The notes under the pieces are model-generated. The model did not search any database. It was not told where the DNA came from and saw nothing but the letters and a program-made list of their open reading frames with translations. From Streptomyces sp. WP-1 (GTDB taxonomy: Bacteria > Actinomycetota > Actinomycetes > Streptomycetales > Streptomycetaceae), in assembly GCF_030450125.1 (NCBI RefSeq), contig NZ_CP123923.1:4650001-4714000 (forward strand): DNA of 64,000 bases, in the 5' to 3' direction. Each line of letters begins with the position of its first letter. The first letter of the stretch is position 1. Made by a program: the position numbers and the translations under genes. Of the stretch, positions 26,021 to 35,654 are shown one piece after another.

Positions 26021-26890
26021 GTGAGTAGCCCCGCCCCCGATTCCCTCCTCGGCCCCGCCGACATCCGCGAGCTCGCGGCCGCGCTCGGTGTCCGCCCCAC
26101 CAAGCAGCGCGGCCAGAACTTCGTGATCGACGCGAACACGGTCCGCCGTATCGTCCGCACCGCCGAGGTCCGCCCCGACGACACCGTCGTGGAGGTCGGA
26201 CCCGGGCTCGGCTCGCTCACCCTCGCGCTGCTGGAGGCCGCCGACCGGGTCACCGCCGTGGAGATCGACGACGTCCTCGCCGCCGCGCTCCCCGCGACCG
26301 TCGCCGCCCGCATGCCCGCCCGCGCCGACCGCTTCGCGCTGGTCCACTCCGACGCGATGCACGTCGCCGAGCTGCCGGGCCCCGCCCCGACCGCGCTCGT
26401 CGCGAACCTGCCGTACAACGTCGCCGTCCCCGTGCTGCTGCACATGCTCGACACCTTCCCGAGCATCGAGCGCACCCTGGTGATGGTGCAGTCCGAGGTC
26501 GCCGACCGCCTCGCCGCCGCGCCCGGTTCGAAGGTGTACGGCGTCCCGTCCGTGAAGGCCAACTGGTACGCCGAGGTCAAGCGGGCCGGCGCCATCGGCC
26601 GCAATGTCTTCTGGCCCGCGCCGAACGTCGACAGCGGGCTCGTCTCCCTGGTCCGGCGCACCGAGCCGATCGCGACGACGGCCACGAAGCGGCAGGTGTT
26701 CGCGGTGGTCGACGCGGCCTTCGCGCAGCGCCGCAAGACCCTGCGGGCCGCGCTCGCCGGGTGGGCCGGTTCCGCGGCCGCCGCCGAGGCCGCCCTCGTC
26801 GCCGCCGGGATCTCCCCGCAGGCCCGCGGCGAGTCGCTGACGGTCGAGGAGTTCGCCCGTATCGCCGAGCACGCCCAGACCGGCGCCTGA
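26021..26890 (+). CDS. rsmA: 16S rRNA (adenine-1518/1519) dimethyltransferase
   Basis: This is KsgA/RsmA, 289 residues, which dimethylates two adjacent adenines near the 3' end of 16S rRNA during 30S assembly. It shows the SAM-binding motif [12 protein letters not shown], the acidic VEIDD, and the catalytic [11 protein letters not shown]. The N-terminal [10 protein letters not shown] is also typical. The start is GTG at 26021. It lies 31 bases before ispE on the same strand; the ksgA-ispE pairing is common in actinobacteria and supports an operon. Confidence 0.96.
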   Translation: MSSPAPDSLLGPADIRELAAALGVRPTKQRGQNFVIDANTVRRIVRTAEVRPDDTVVEVGPGLGSLTLALLEAADRVTAVEIDDVLAAALPATVAARMPARADRFALVHSDAMHVAELPGPAPTALVANLPYNVAVPVLLHMLDTFPSIERTLVMVQSEVADRLAAAPGSKVYGVPSVKANWYAEVKRAGAIGRNVFWPAPNVDSGLVSLVRRTEPIATTATKRQVFAVVDAAFAQRRKTLRAALAGWAGSAAAAEAALVAAGISPQARGESLTVEEFARIAEHAQTGA

Positions 26891-26921
26891 CGCCGGCCGT
26901 CCGCACAGCCCAAGGAGCGCA

Positions 26922-27815
26922 GTGAGCGTCACGGTCCGCGTCCCCGCCAAGGTCAACGTCCAGCTCGCGGTGGGCGCGGCCCGCCCCGACGGGTTCCACG
27001 ACCTCGCCAACGTCTTCCTCGCCGTCGGCCTGTACGACGAGGTCACGGTCACCCCCGCCGACGAACTCCGCGTCACCTGCGCGGGCCCGGACGCCGCCCA
27101 GGTCCCCCTGGACCGCACCAACCTCGCCGCCCGCGCCGCCCTCGCGCTCGCCGCGCGCCGGGGCATCGAGCCGAACGTGCACCTCCACATCGACAAGGAC
27201 ATCCCCGTCGCGGGCGGCATGGCGGGCGGCAGCGCGGACGGCGCGGGTGCGCTGCTGGCCTGCGACAGGCTGTGGGGCACGGGTGCGTCCCGGGCCGAAC
27301 TCCTCGCGATCTGCGCCGAGTTGGGCAGTGATGTGCCGTTCAGTCTGGTCGGCGGGGCCGCGCTGGGCGTCGGCCGCGGTGAGCGGCTGACCGCCCTCGA
27401 TGTCGGCGGTACGTTCCACTGGGTGTTCGCGATGGCCGAGCGCGGGCTGTCCACGCCGGCGGTCTTCCGCGAGTTCGACCGGCTGGCCGAAGGCCGGGAG
27501 ATCCCGGAGCCGGTGGCCTCGCAGGATCTGCTGGACGCGCTGGCCAAGGGCGACGCCGACGCGCTGGCCGCGGCCGTCGTCAACCACCTCCAGCCGCCCG
27601 CGCTGTCCCTCTTCCCGCAGCTGGCGGCCACCCTGGCGGCGGGCCGCGCCGCGGGCGCCCTCGCCTCGCTCGTCTCGGGCTCGGGCCCCACGACGGCCTT
27701 CCTCACCCGGGACGCCGCCACGGCCGAGAAGGTCGCGGGGGCCCTCACCGCCTCCGGCACCTGCCGCGCGGTGCGGGTGGCGGCGGGGCCGGTGGCGGGG
27801 GCGACGGTTCTCTAG
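26922..27815 (+). CDS. ispE: 4-diphosphocytidyl-2-C-methyl-D-erythritol kinase
   Basis: This GHMP kinase of 297 residues catalyses the ATP-dependent phosphorylation step of the methylerythritol phosphate pathway to isoprenoids. It has PAKVNVQLAVG at the N-terminus, the ATP-binding glycine loop PVAGGMAGGSADGAG near residue 97, and GSGPTTAF in the C-terminal domain. The start is GTG at 26922, with AAGGAG eight bases upstream. It is convergent with the Uma2 gene, only four bases apart. Confidence 0.96.
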   Translation: MSVTVRVPAKVNVQLAVGAARPDGFHDLANVFLAVGLYDEVTVTPADELRVTCAGPDAAQVPLDRTNLAARAALALAARRGIEPNVHLHIDKDIPVAGGMAGGSADGAGALLACDRLWGTGASRAELLAICAELGSDVPFSLVGGAALGVGRGERLTALDVGGTFHWVFAMAERGLSTPAVFREFDRLAEGREIPEPVASQDLLDALAKGDADALAAAVVNHLQPPALSLFPQLAATLAAGRAAGALASLVSGSGPTTAFLTRDAATAEKVAGALTASGTCRAVRVAAGPVAGATVL

Positions 27816-27819
27816 GGCC

Positions 27820-28425
27820 TCAGAGGGCGTCGATCTCGGTCAGGTCGATGTCGATGTCGTAGGGGACGGTGATCTTGACGTGGTCGTGGTAGATGCCGGT
27901 CAGGGCGTACGTGCCGGTGGCCTTGCCGAGTTCGTAGACTTGGACGACGGGGTGGTCGTCCTCGCCCGCCATGTCGACCAGCCAGAAGTGGGGGATACCT
28001 GCCGCGGCGTACTTGCGCGGCTTGGTGTCACGGTCGCGGGCCTCGGAGTCGGGTGAGACGACTTCGACGACGAGCAGCACGTCGGCCGCCTCGAAGCGAG
28101 TCTGGCGCCGGTCGGTGAGGGCTTCGCCACGGACGACGCAGATATCCGGCTCCGGGCCGTTGTGCTTGTCGAGCACGACGGTCATCTCCCGCGCGACCCT
28201 CATGTCGGACGGCAGCGTGCGGCGCAGGCCGCTGACCAGCAGGTCGATGACTGCGACGCGAAAGTAGCGCTGCGGACTCACGAGAACCAGGATCCCGTCG
28301 ATCATCTCGGTGTGTGGCGGGAGATCAGGCAGTGTGAACAAGTCGTCCACGGTGTAGCCATCGTGCGGCGGCACCGGCCAGTGGACCGGGTGCCCTGCGG
28401 ACTCAGCGGTCCTGGTTTCTCCCAT
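27820..28425 (-). CDS. Uma2 family (DUF820) putative endonuclease
   Basis: The 201-residue protein matches the Uma2/DUF820 restriction-endonuclease-like fold expanded in Streptomyces and cyanobacteria. Putative active-site residues are the Asp in GPEPDICVV and the Glu and Lys in VVEVVSPDSEARDRDTKPRKY. The start at 28425 (MGETRTAES) avoids a 47-codon upstream stretch with no similarity; the ribosome-binding site is poor. The biological role of Uma2 proteins is unknown. It is a lone gene in this window. Confidence 0.85.
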   Translation of the reverse strand: MGETRTAESAGHPVHWPVPPHDGYTVDDLFTLPDLPPHTEMIDGILVLVSPQRYFRVAVIDLLVSGLRRTLPSDMRVAREMTVVLDKHNGPEPDICVVRGEALTDRRQTRFEAADVLLVVEVVSPDSEARDRDTKPRKYAAAGIPHFWLVDMAGEDDHPVVQVYELGKATGTYALTGIYHDHVKITVPYDIDIDLTEIDAL

Positions 28426-28595
28426 GAACGGGATCTTGCCGCCCGCCCTTGGGGATAGCGGCCAATTCCCGATCACGTCATCACAAAGAGTGACCATCCC
28501 CTCGCGCGTCACCCCCCGCCCCCGAGGCCCTACGCTAGAAGGCTGACCCACGCGGCGGAGCCGCATGTCGATACCGCCCCGCGAGCAGGAGTGAA

Positions 28596-30404
28596 ATGGC
28601 CGTCAACCTGGTCAATGTCGAGAACGTCAGCAAGGTGTACGGCACCCGTGCCCTGCTGGACGGCGTCTCGCTCGGTGTGTCGGAAGGGGACAGGATCGGG
28701 GTCGTCGGCCGCAACGGTGACGGGAAGACCACCCTGATCCGGATGCTCGCCAAGCTGGAGGACGCCGACACCGGCCGGGTCACCCACCTCGGGGGGCTGC
28801 GCCTCGGCGTGCTCACCCAGCACGACTCGCTCGACCCCGCCGCCACCGTCCGCCACGAGGTGATCGGCGACATGGCCGACCACGAGTGGGCGGGCAACGC
28901 CAAGGTCAGGGACGTACTGACCGGCCTGTTCGGCGGCCTGGACCTGCCGGGCTTCCCCAAGGGGCTCGACACGGTCATCGGCCCGCTGTCCGGCGGTGAG
29001 CGGCGCCGCATCGCGCTGGCCAAGCTGCTGATCGAGGACCAGGACCTGCTCGTCCTGGACGAGCCCACCAACCACCTCGACGTCGAGGGCATCTCCTGGC
29101 TCGCCCTGCACCTCCAGAACCGCCGCTCGGCGCTCGTCTGCGTGACCCACGACCGCTGGTTCCTCGACCAGGTCTGCACCCGCATGTGGGACGTCCAGCG
29201 CGGCGACGTGTACGAGTACGAGGGCGGCTACTCCGACTACGTCTTCGCCCGTGCCGAGCGCGAGCGCATCGCCGCCACCGAAGAGGCCAAGCGGCAGAAC
29301 CTGATCCGCAAGGAGCTGGCCTGGCTGCGCCGCGGCGCGCCCGCCCGCACCTCCAAGCCCCGCTTCCGGGTGGAGGCCGCCAACGAGCTGATCGCGGACG
29401 TGCCGCCGCCCCGCGACAGCAGCGAGCTGATGAAGTTCGCCTCCTCCCGGCTCGGCAAGACGGTCTTCGACCTGGAGGACGTCACCGTCCAGGCCGGCCC
29501 CAAGGTGCTGCTCAAGCACGTCACCTGGCAGCTCGGCCCCGGCGACCGGATCGGCCTGGTCGGCGTGAACGGCGCCGGCAAGACCTCGCTGCTGCGCGCG
29601 ATGGCCGAGGTCGCCCGCACCGAGGGCGAGGCGCAGCCGGCCGGCGGCCGGGTCGCCGTCGGCCGGACGGTCAAGCTCGCCTACCTCTCCCAGGAGGTCG
29701 CCGAACTCGACCCCGCCTGCCGGGTCCTGGAGGCCGTGCAGCAGGTGCGCGAGCGCGTCGACCTCGGCAAGGGCCGCGAGATGACCGCGGGCCAGCTCTG
29801 CGAGACCTTCGGGTTCACCAAGGAGAAGCAGTGGACGCCGGTCGGCGACCTCTCCGGCGGTGAGCGCCGCCGCCTCCAGCTGCTGCGGCTGCTGATGGAC
29901 GAGCCCAACGTCCTCTTCCTGGACGAGCCCACCAACGACCTCGACATCGAGACCCTCACCCAGCTGGAGGACGTCCTCGACGGCTGGCCCGGCTCGATGA
30001 TCGTCATCTCCCACGACCGGTTCTTCGTGGAGCGCACCACGGACCGGGTGTTCGCCCTGCTCGGCGACGGCGCCCTGCGGATGCTGCCGCGCGGTATCGA
30101 CGAGTACCTGGAGCGGCGGCAGCGCATGGAGGAGGCGGTCGCCGAGCGCAACGCCGCCGCGGCGCCGAAGCCGGCCACGCAGGAGAAGAGCGCCGCCGAC
30201 CAGCGCGCCGCCAAGAAGGAACTCCAGAAGATCGAGCGGCAGTTGGACAAGGTCTCCGAGAAGGAGACCAAGCTGCACGCCCGGATCGCGGACAACGCGA
30301 CGGACTTCGCGAAGGTGGCCGAACTGGACGCCCAGCTGAGGTCGCTGGCCGGCGAGCGCGAGGAACTGGAGCTGCGCTGGCTGGAACTGGCCGAGGACGC
30401 GTAG
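28596..30404 (+). CDS. ABC-F family ATP-binding protein
   Basis: The 602-residue protein has two ABC ATPase domains and no membrane segment. Domain 1 has Walker A GRNGDGKTT, LSGGE and LVLDEPTNHLD; domain 2 has GVNGAGKTS, LSGGE and LFLDEPTNDLD. A charged linker (about 225-300) separates them, and the C-terminus is a coiled coil (about 520-600) as in Uup-type proteins. ABC-F proteins act on the ribosome, in translation factor roles or antibiotic resistance, rather than transport. GCAGGAGTGAA supports the ATG at 28596. A stem-loop follows the gene. Confidence 0.92.
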   Translation: MAVNLVNVENVSKVYGTRALLDGVSLGVSEGDRIGVVGRNGDGKTTLIRMLAKLEDADTGRVTHLGGLRLGVLTQHDSLDPAATVRHEVIGDMADHEWAGNAKVRDVLTGLFGGLDLPGFPKGLDTVIGPLSGGERRRIALAKLLIEDQDLLVLDEPTNHLDVEGISWLALHLQNRRSALVCVTHDRWFLDQVCTRMWDVQRGDVYEYEGGYSDYVFARAERERIAATEEAKRQNLIRKELAWLRRGAPARTSKPRFRVEAANELIADVPPPRDSSELMKFASSRLGKTVFDLEDVTVQAGPKVLLKHVTWQLGPGDRIGLVGVNGAGKTSLLRAMAEVARTEGEAQPAGGRVAVGRTVKLAYLSQEVAELDPACRVLEAVQQVRERVDLGKGREMTAGQLCETFGFTKEKQWTPVGDLSGGERRRLQLLRLLMDEPNVLFLDEPTNDLDIETLTQLEDVLDGWPGSMIVISHDRFFVERTTDRVFALLGDGALRMLPRGIDEYLERRQRMEEAVAERNAAAAPKPATQEKSAADQRAAKKELQKIERQLDKVSEKETKLHARIADNATDFAKVAELDAQLRSLAGEREELELRWLELAEDA

Positions 30405-30442
30405 CACTTCGCCGCCGCGAATCAGCCAGTGCGGCGGACGGC

Positions 30443-30468
30443 CGCTCCCCGGCGCGCACCGGGGAGCG
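30443..30468 (+). terminator. stem-loop after the ABC-F gene
   Basis: CGCTCCCCGG and CCGGGGAGCG form a perfect 10-base stem with a 6-base loop, 38 bases after the stop codon. There is no T-tract, which is usual for Streptomyces terminators. Confidence 0.65.
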
Positions 30469-30675
30469 CGTGCGCCGGGTGAAGGGGGCGTGAAGACGCG
30501 TAACGGAGGCATCACGGGCCGGTTCTCCCTTGGGAACAGGGCGGATCCGGCCCGTTGTGCTGTCCGTACCGGGTGATAGAAAGAGCCGTCTGAAAACTGT
30601 CTCCACAACGACCTTGGGTCCGTCAAGAACCTCAGGGCGTGGCTAAAAATCAGTGAACGAGGGGGAAGAGCGCTG

Positions 30676-32694
30676 ATGACTCAGCCGCCCGACCAGTCGC
30701 CCAGCGGCGGCTTCGGAGCACCGCAGGATCCGAGAGATCCCAGGGACCCCCGGGACCCGAGGAATCCGGAAAGTTCTGGAGGTCCTGGGAGCCCGGGAAG
30801 TCCTGGGAGTCCGGAGAGCCCGGGGAACCAGCCTCCGGTCCCGGCCCAGCCGCCCGCCGCACCCGCGACCCCGGCCGCCCCGCCGCCGACGGTTCTCTCC
30901 AAGCCGCCCGCGGCCCCGGTCCCGCCCGCGCCCCAGGCCCAGCCCGGCCCGCCGCCGCAGCCGGGGCAGCCGCCCCAGCCCCCGCAGCAGCCGGCGCCCG
31001 GCTACGGCTACCCGCAGCAGCCCGGCCCCTACGGCGCCCCCACGGCACCCGGCACCCCCGGCCCCTACGGAACCCCCGCGGCCCCCGGCCCCTACGGTGC
31101 CCCCGCCGCCCCCGCCGCCCCCGGAACCCCCGGCCCCTACGGCTACCCGCAGCAGCCCCAGCAGCCGGGCCCCTACGGGCAGCAGCCCCAGCCCGGTTAC
31201 GGCTTCCCGCCGCAGCCGCCGTACCCCGGCGCCCCGGGCACCGCCCCCGGCGGCCCCTTCCCGCCCCAGGGCGGCGGCGGCAAGAAGAAGACGGTGCTGA
31301 TCGTGGGCGCCGCGGCGGCCGCGCTGCTCGTCATAGCCGGCACCGTCTACGCCGTGACCAGCGGCGGCGACGGCAAGAAGAAGCCCGTGGCCGAGCAGAG
31401 CGGCAGCGGCGCGCCGACCTCGTCCGGCGCCCCCTCGGCCTCCTCGCCGGCCACCGGCGGCGACGACCCCGAGGACCTCAACAAGGGCCGCGCGTCCGGC
31501 GAGGCGAAGGTGCTCTGGTACAAGTCGGCACCGGACGCCCCCGGCGCGGGCGCCGACGCCCCGGGCATGTGGATCGCCGGGAACACCGTGGTGAAGGCGG
31601 CGTACAAGCAGGTCTTCGCGTACGACACCGGCAACGGCTCCTCCCCCTGGGGGCCCCTCGCCTTCCCGCAGAAGATCTGCGCGGTGACCCCGCAGAAGTC
31701 GGACGACGGCAAGGTCGTCGTGGCGTACATGAACGGCGCCGGCGACAACGCCAAGTGCAACCAGCTCACCCAGCTCGACCTCGCCACCGGCAAGAAGGGC
31801 TGGAGCGCCCAGGTCGCCGACGGCGGGCTGTTCGACAGCGCGCTCAACGTCGAACTCAGCGTGGCGGGCAGCACGTTGATGGTGGGCCGCTCCGAGTCGG
31901 GCACCGCCTACGACATCGACAGCGGCAAGAAGCTGTACGACAAGAAGCGCTACGGCAACGCCTGCTTCCCCGCCGGGTACGCGGGCGGCGCCGGCCGGCT
32001 CGTCCAGGTGGCGTCCTGCGCGGCCTCGACCAGCACCGAGCACGACGAGCTGCGGGAACTCGACCCGGCCACCGGCAAGGTGAAGTGGACCCAGTCCCTC
32101 AAGAAGGGCTGGCAGGTCAGCCGGGTGTACTCGATGAACCCGCTCGTGGTCTATCTGACCAACCAGGACAAGAAGACGTGGAACATCTCCACCTTCACCT
32201 CGACCGGCAAGTTCCGCTCCCAGGTCAAGGTCGACGAGAAGTTCTCCCCGAGCTGCGGCTGGGCGATCCTGGAGCGCGACCTCCAGGGCTGCCAGGGCGT
32301 CGCGGCCGACGCCGACACGCTCTACCTGCCCACGTCCGCGACCTCCAGCGCCAACGAGATCGTCGCGATCAGCCTCTCCACCGGCACCGCGAAGTGGCGG
32401 GTCAAGTCCCCGGCGGACGAGCCGATGGCCCCGATGAAGGTCGAGGGCGGCAAGCTCATCGCGTATGTGCAGCCGTCGTACGACGCGGGCGGCCAGGTCG
32501 TCTCGATCCCGACCGCCGGCTCCGCCCACACCCCCACGAAGCTGCTCCAGAACCCGCAGGGCACCGCGGAGATCGAGGACACCTTCTACAACGGCGTCGT
32601 CGACTGGGCCGACGGGCGCTTCATCATCTCGGCCGGCCGGCTGAACGGAAACGACGAGTCGAAGGAGAAGCTGATCATGGCCTTCGGCAACTGA
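30676..32694 (+). CDS. membrane-anchored PQQ-like beta-propeller protein, paralogue 1
   Basis: This 672-residue protein has three parts. Residues 1-200 are Pro/Gly/Gln-rich and disordered, with PRDPRDP and GPYG repeats, on the cytoplasmic side. A single transmembrane helix follows KKK (TVLIVGAAAAALLVIAGTVY). The outer part carries PQQ-like propeller repeats with DLATGKKGW, DIDSGKKLYD and LDPATGKVKW blades and several Cys that may pair. It should be a surface sensor or scaffold; no catalytic site is visible. It is followed after 76 bases by a paralogue. A 271-base upstream gap should hold its promoter. Confidence 0.8.
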   Translation: MTQPPDQSPSGGFGAPQDPRDPRDPRDPRNPESSGGPGSPGSPGSPESPGNQPPVPAQPPAAPATPAAPPPTVLSKPPAAPVPPAPQAQPGPPPQPGQPPQPPQQPAPGYGYPQQPGPYGAPTAPGTPGPYGTPAAPGPYGAPAAPAAPGTPGPYGYPQQPQQPGPYGQQPQPGYGFPPQPPYPGAPGTAPGGPFPPQGGGGKKKTVLIVGAAAAALLVIAGTVYAVTSGGDGKKKPVAEQSGSGAPTSSGAPSASSPATGGDDPEDLNKGRASGEAKVLWYKSAPDAPGAGADAPGMWIAGNTVVKAAYKQVFAYDTGNGSSPWGPLAFPQKICAVTPQKSDDGKVVVAYMNGAGDNAKCNQLTQLDLATGKKGWSAQVADGGLFDSALNVELSVAGSTLMVGRSESGTAYDIDSGKKLYDKKRYGNACFPAGYAGGAGRLVQVASCAASTSTEHDELRELDPATGKVKWTQSLKKGWQVSRVYSMNPLVVYLTNQDKKTWNISTFTSTGKFRSQVKVDEKFSPSCGWAILERDLQGCQGVAADADTLYLPTSATSSANEIVAISLSTGTAKWRVKSPADEPMAPMKVEGGKLIAYVQPSYDAGGQVVSIPTAGSAHTPTKLLQNPQGTAEIEDTFYNGVVDWADGRFIISAGRLNGNDESKEKLIMAFGN

Positions 32695-32770
32695 GCCCGG
32701 CCCGCTTCCCCGCTCTCCGCCCGATCCGTCCGCCGTCCGGCCTTCCGAGTGTCACCGAGGTACCCGAGCC

Positions 32771-34660
32771 ATGACCCAGCCGCCCCCGCCCCCGCCGAAC
32801 CAGCCCCCGCAGCAGGGGGGTTTCGGCCCGCCGCCCCCGTCGCAGCCGGCGCCGTCCACCCCCTCGCCCTCGCTGGACAAGCAGCCCCCCGCGGCCCCGC
32901 CGCCCCCGCAGGGCGCCCCGACCCCGCCGCCCCCGCAGGACGGCCCGGGCGGGCAGCCCCCGCAGCCGCCCCAGCAGACCCCGCCGCCCGGCCCCCCGCA
33001 GCCGGCGCCCGGCTACGGCTACCCCCAGCAGGCGCCCCCGCCGGCCGGCTACGGCTACCCCGCCGCGCCCCCGAACCCGTACGGCCAGCAGCCCCCCGCC
33101 CCCTACGGGGCGCCGCAGCAGAACCCGTACGCCATGCCCACCCAGCCGATGCAGCAGTCCGGGCAGCCGGGCTACGGCTATCCGGGCCAGCCCCCGACCA
33201 TGCCGATGCGGCAGCAGGGCGGTGGCGGCGGCCGGAACAACACCGCGCTGTACATCGTCATCGCGGCGGTCGTCGTCATCGCGCTGATCGTGGGCGGCGG
33301 CATCTGGTACGCGGGCTCCGGTGACGGCGGCACCAAGCAGGGCACCGCCTCCTCCGGCGGCGGCAACGGCGGCGGTCAGGACAAGGGTTCCGGCGGTTCG
33401 ACCGGCGGCAAGGAGAAGGTGCCGGCGAACACGGCGGCCAAGGTCCTCTTCCAGGTCCCCTCGCCCTCGGTGAAGGACACGGTGAGCACCTCCGGCTCCT
33501 GGCTGACCGGCAAGGTGTACGCCAAGACCGGCGTGAACGAGATCGTGGGCTACGACCCGGTCAAGGGCACCAAGCTGTGGACGGTCGAGCTGCCCGGCCC
33601 GGTCTGCGCGGCCAGCCGGCACATCACCGACGACGACAAGACCGCGATCACCTACCAGCCGACGAACAAGAAGTACTCCGGCTGCTCCGACATCGCGGCG
33701 ATCGACCTCGACGCGGGCAAGAAGCTGTGGACGAAGACCGTCAACGTCGGTGACTACCCGGTCAATTACCAGAACGTGACGGTCTCCCAGCACACCGTCG
33801 CGCTCGGTGACAGCAACGGCGGCGCGGCCTTCGACATCGACTCCGGCAAGCCGCTGTGGCAGCCGAAGCCGGGCGAGGACTGCTACGACTCGGGCTACGG
33901 CGGCGGCGCCAAGCTGGTCGCGGTGCGCAGCTGCGGCGACTCGGACAACACCCAGCTGTCCATCCAGACCATCGACCCGAAGTCGGGCAAGGTGCTCTCC
34001 GAGTACAAGATGGACCCGGGCATCGAGTACGCCTCGGTCGTCTCCACCGACCCGCTGGTGGTGGCCGCCGACGTCGGCGACAGCGCGGGCGACGGCAGCG
34101 GCATCTCGGACTACTTCTCCATCGACGACAGGACCGGCAAGCTGCTCGCCCGGATCTCCGCGCCCGGCAAGACGTACGGCGGCCGCTGCGACGGCATCAC
34201 CCGGATCGAGGACTGCCACGAGGTCGTCGCCGGCGGCGGCAAGCTGTTCGTGCCGACCGAGGAGCACGACGGCAGCGGGTCCTCCTACAGCACCACCAAC
34301 GAGGTCGTCGCCTTCGACCTGGCCACCGGCAAGCCGACCGGCCTGCGCGCCGAGGCGGGGGACGGCTATCTGCTGTCGCCGCTGCGCATGGACGGCGACA
34401 ACCTGATCGCCTACAAGAAGCCGCCGTACGACAAGGGCGGCCAGATCGTCAGCATCGACGGCTCCACCTTCAAGGAGACCAAGCTCCTGGAGAACCCCTC
34501 CACGGAGAGCGTCCGGCGTGCCGAGGGCAGCATGCTGCCGGACTACGCGGAGATCCTCTTCGGGAACGGCCGGCTGTACATGTCGGACGTCTTCGTCGAC
34601 AAGGCGGACCCGAACGACGACAAGTCGTACCTGGTGCTGGCCTTCGGCACGGGCGGCTGA
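32771..34660 (+). CDS. membrane-anchored PQQ-like beta-propeller protein, paralogue 2
   Basis: This 629-residue protein has the same plan as the preceding gene: a Pro/Gln-rich cytoplasmic stretch (1-150), one helix (ALYIVIAAVVVIALIVGGGIWY), a Gly/Ser linker and a propeller with DPVKGTKLW, DLDAGKKLW and DIDSGKPLW blades. The two share the MTQPP start, helix position and repeat phasing, so they arose by tandem duplication. Four or more conserved Cys in the outer part suggest disulphides. The propeller could bind a cell-wall ligand or protein (inference). A clear terminator hairpin follows at 34702. Confidence 0.8.
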   Translation: MTQPPPPPPNQPPQQGGFGPPPPSQPAPSTPSPSLDKQPPAAPPPPQGAPTPPPPQDGPGGQPPQPPQQTPPPGPPQPAPGYGYPQQAPPPAGYGYPAAPPNPYGQQPPAPYGAPQQNPYAMPTQPMQQSGQPGYGYPGQPPTMPMRQQGGGGGRNNTALYIVIAAVVVIALIVGGGIWYAGSGDGGTKQGTASSGGGNGGGQDKGSGGSTGGKEKVPANTAAKVLFQVPSPSVKDTVSTSGSWLTGKVYAKTGVNEIVGYDPVKGTKLWTVELPGPVCAASRHITDDDKTAITYQPTNKKYSGCSDIAAIDLDAGKKLWTKTVNVGDYPVNYQNVTVSQHTVALGDSNGGAAFDIDSGKPLWQPKPGEDCYDSGYGGGAKLVAVRSCGDSDNTQLSIQTIDPKSGKVLSEYKMDPGIEYASVVSTDPLVVAADVGDSAGDGSGISDYFSIDDRTGKLLARISAPGKTYGGRCDGITRIEDCHEVVAGGGKLFVPTEEHDGSGSSYSTTNEVVAFDLATGKPTGLRAEAGDGYLLSPLRMDGDNLIAYKKPPYDKGGQIVSIDGSTFKETKLLENPSTESVRRAEGSMLPDYAEILFGNGRLYMSDVFVDKADPNDDKSYLVLAFGTGG

Positions 34661-34701
34661 CCCCCCGCCACACAATCACCCGAACGGGTGACTTGGTCAG
34701 C

Positions 34702-34732
34702 AGTGCCCCGGATGTCATCGGTCCGGGGCACT
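34702..34732 (+). terminator. stem-loop terminator after the propeller gene pair
   Basis: An 11-base stem, AGTGCCCCGGA with TCCGGGGCACT, and a 9-base loop lie 41 bases past the stop codon of the second propeller gene, followed by TCTGCTGTCC. Confidence 0.75.
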
Positions 34733-34878
34733 TCTGCTGTCCAGGGGCGGTGTGGCGTCGAACAAGCGTGTAGCTTCCGGGGGCATGCAAAGGGGCGGGG
34801 TGCCGGGGGGCCCTCTGTCCATCGGGCCGGTGGACGTCCATAGTGGGGCATCCATGGGCGGGGCTGGGGGGTTTCTCA

Positions 34879-35553
34879 ATGGGAGTACGGCTCATGGTCG
34901 TGGACGACCATCGCCTGCTCGCGGAGGCGCTGGCATCGGCGCTGAAACTGCGCGGGCACCGGGTGCTCGCCTCGGCCGCGCCCGCCGCGGGCGCCGCCGA
35001 TCTGGTGATCGCGCGGGCGCCGGAGGTGTGCCTGCTGGGCACGGCCGCCCCGGCCGAGCCGGGGGCCTTCGATCCGGTGGCGAAGATCAAGCGGGAGCGG
35101 CCGCAGGTGGCGGTGGTGGTGCTCGGCCCGGTGCCCTCGCCGCGGGGGATCGCCGCCGCGTTCGCCGCCGGGGCGTCGGGGTACGTACGGCACGACGAGC
35201 GCATCGAGGGTGTCGAGCGGGCGATCCTGAAGGCCCGGGCGGGCGAGTCGGCGGTGGCCCCGGGGCTGCTCCAGGAGGCGTTCGAGGAGTTGCTGAACCC
35301 CGCCGCCCAGCCCGACGACGAGGCCCAGCGCCTGCTGAGCGTGCTGACCCCGCGCGAGGTCGAGGTCCTCGTCCGCGTCGCCGACGGCGAGGACACCCGC
35401 GTCATCGCCTCCGGCATGCGGATAGCCCCGAGCACGGCCCGCACCCATGTGCAGCGGGTACTGATGAAACTGGGCGTGGGCTCGCGTCTGGAGGCCGCGG
35501 CGCTGGCCGCGCGGACGGGGCTGCTGGACCGCGCGGCGGGGCCGGGAGCCTAG
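34879..35553 (+). CDS. LuxR-family response regulator with degenerate receiver domain
   Basis: This 224-residue regulator has an N-terminal receiver-like domain starting RLMVVDDHR and a C-terminal LuxR/NarL helix-turn-helix (LTPREVEVLVRVADG to TARTHVQRVLMKLGV). The usual phospho-acceptor position reads EVCLLGTAA, with Gly in place of Asp, and the conserved Lys segment reads GYVRHDE. The domain therefore probably cannot be phosphorylated in the normal way. No kinase gene is adjacent. The ATG at 34879 aligns with the start of the first strand; a longer frame begins at 34843. Confidence 0.85.
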   Translation: MGVRLMVVDDHRLLAEALASALKLRGHRVLASAAPAAGAADLVIARAPEVCLLGTAAPAEPGAFDPVAKIKRERPQVAVVVLGPVPSPRGIAAAFAAGASGYVRHDERIEGVERAILKARAGESAVAPGLLQEAFEELLNPAAQPDDEAQRLLSVLTPREVEVLVRVADGEDTRVIASGMRIAPSTARTHVQRVLMKLGVGSRLEAAALAARTGLLDRAAGPGA

Positions 35554-35568
35554 CTCCCGGCCCCGCCG
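35534..35568 (+). terminator. strong hairpin overlapping the stop codon of the LuxR gene
   Basis: A perfect 16-base stem (CGGCGGGGCCGGGAGC with GCTCCCGGCCCCGCCG) and a 3-base loop, CTA, include the TAG stop at 35551-35553. Placing the terminator inside the last codons is unusual and would also couple termination to translation. Confidence 0.75.
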
Positions 35569-35580
35569 CAGCGCCCCGCC

Positions 35581-35625
35581 AGGGGCGCGGGGAACTGCGC
35601 GATCAGCCACGACGCGGCCGCACCC
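35581..35625 (-). repeat. dispersed GC-rich intergenic repeat, copy 3 (inverted)
   Basis: Read on the minus strand this is GGGTGCGGCCGCGTCGTGGC followed by a related middle and GTTCCCCGCGCCCCT, matching the copies at 3469 and 25912. It lies between the convergent LuxR gene and small membrane protein gene. Confidence 0.6.
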
Positions 35626-35654
35626 GGCAGACGGGCCGCCCCCTCCCGACGGCG

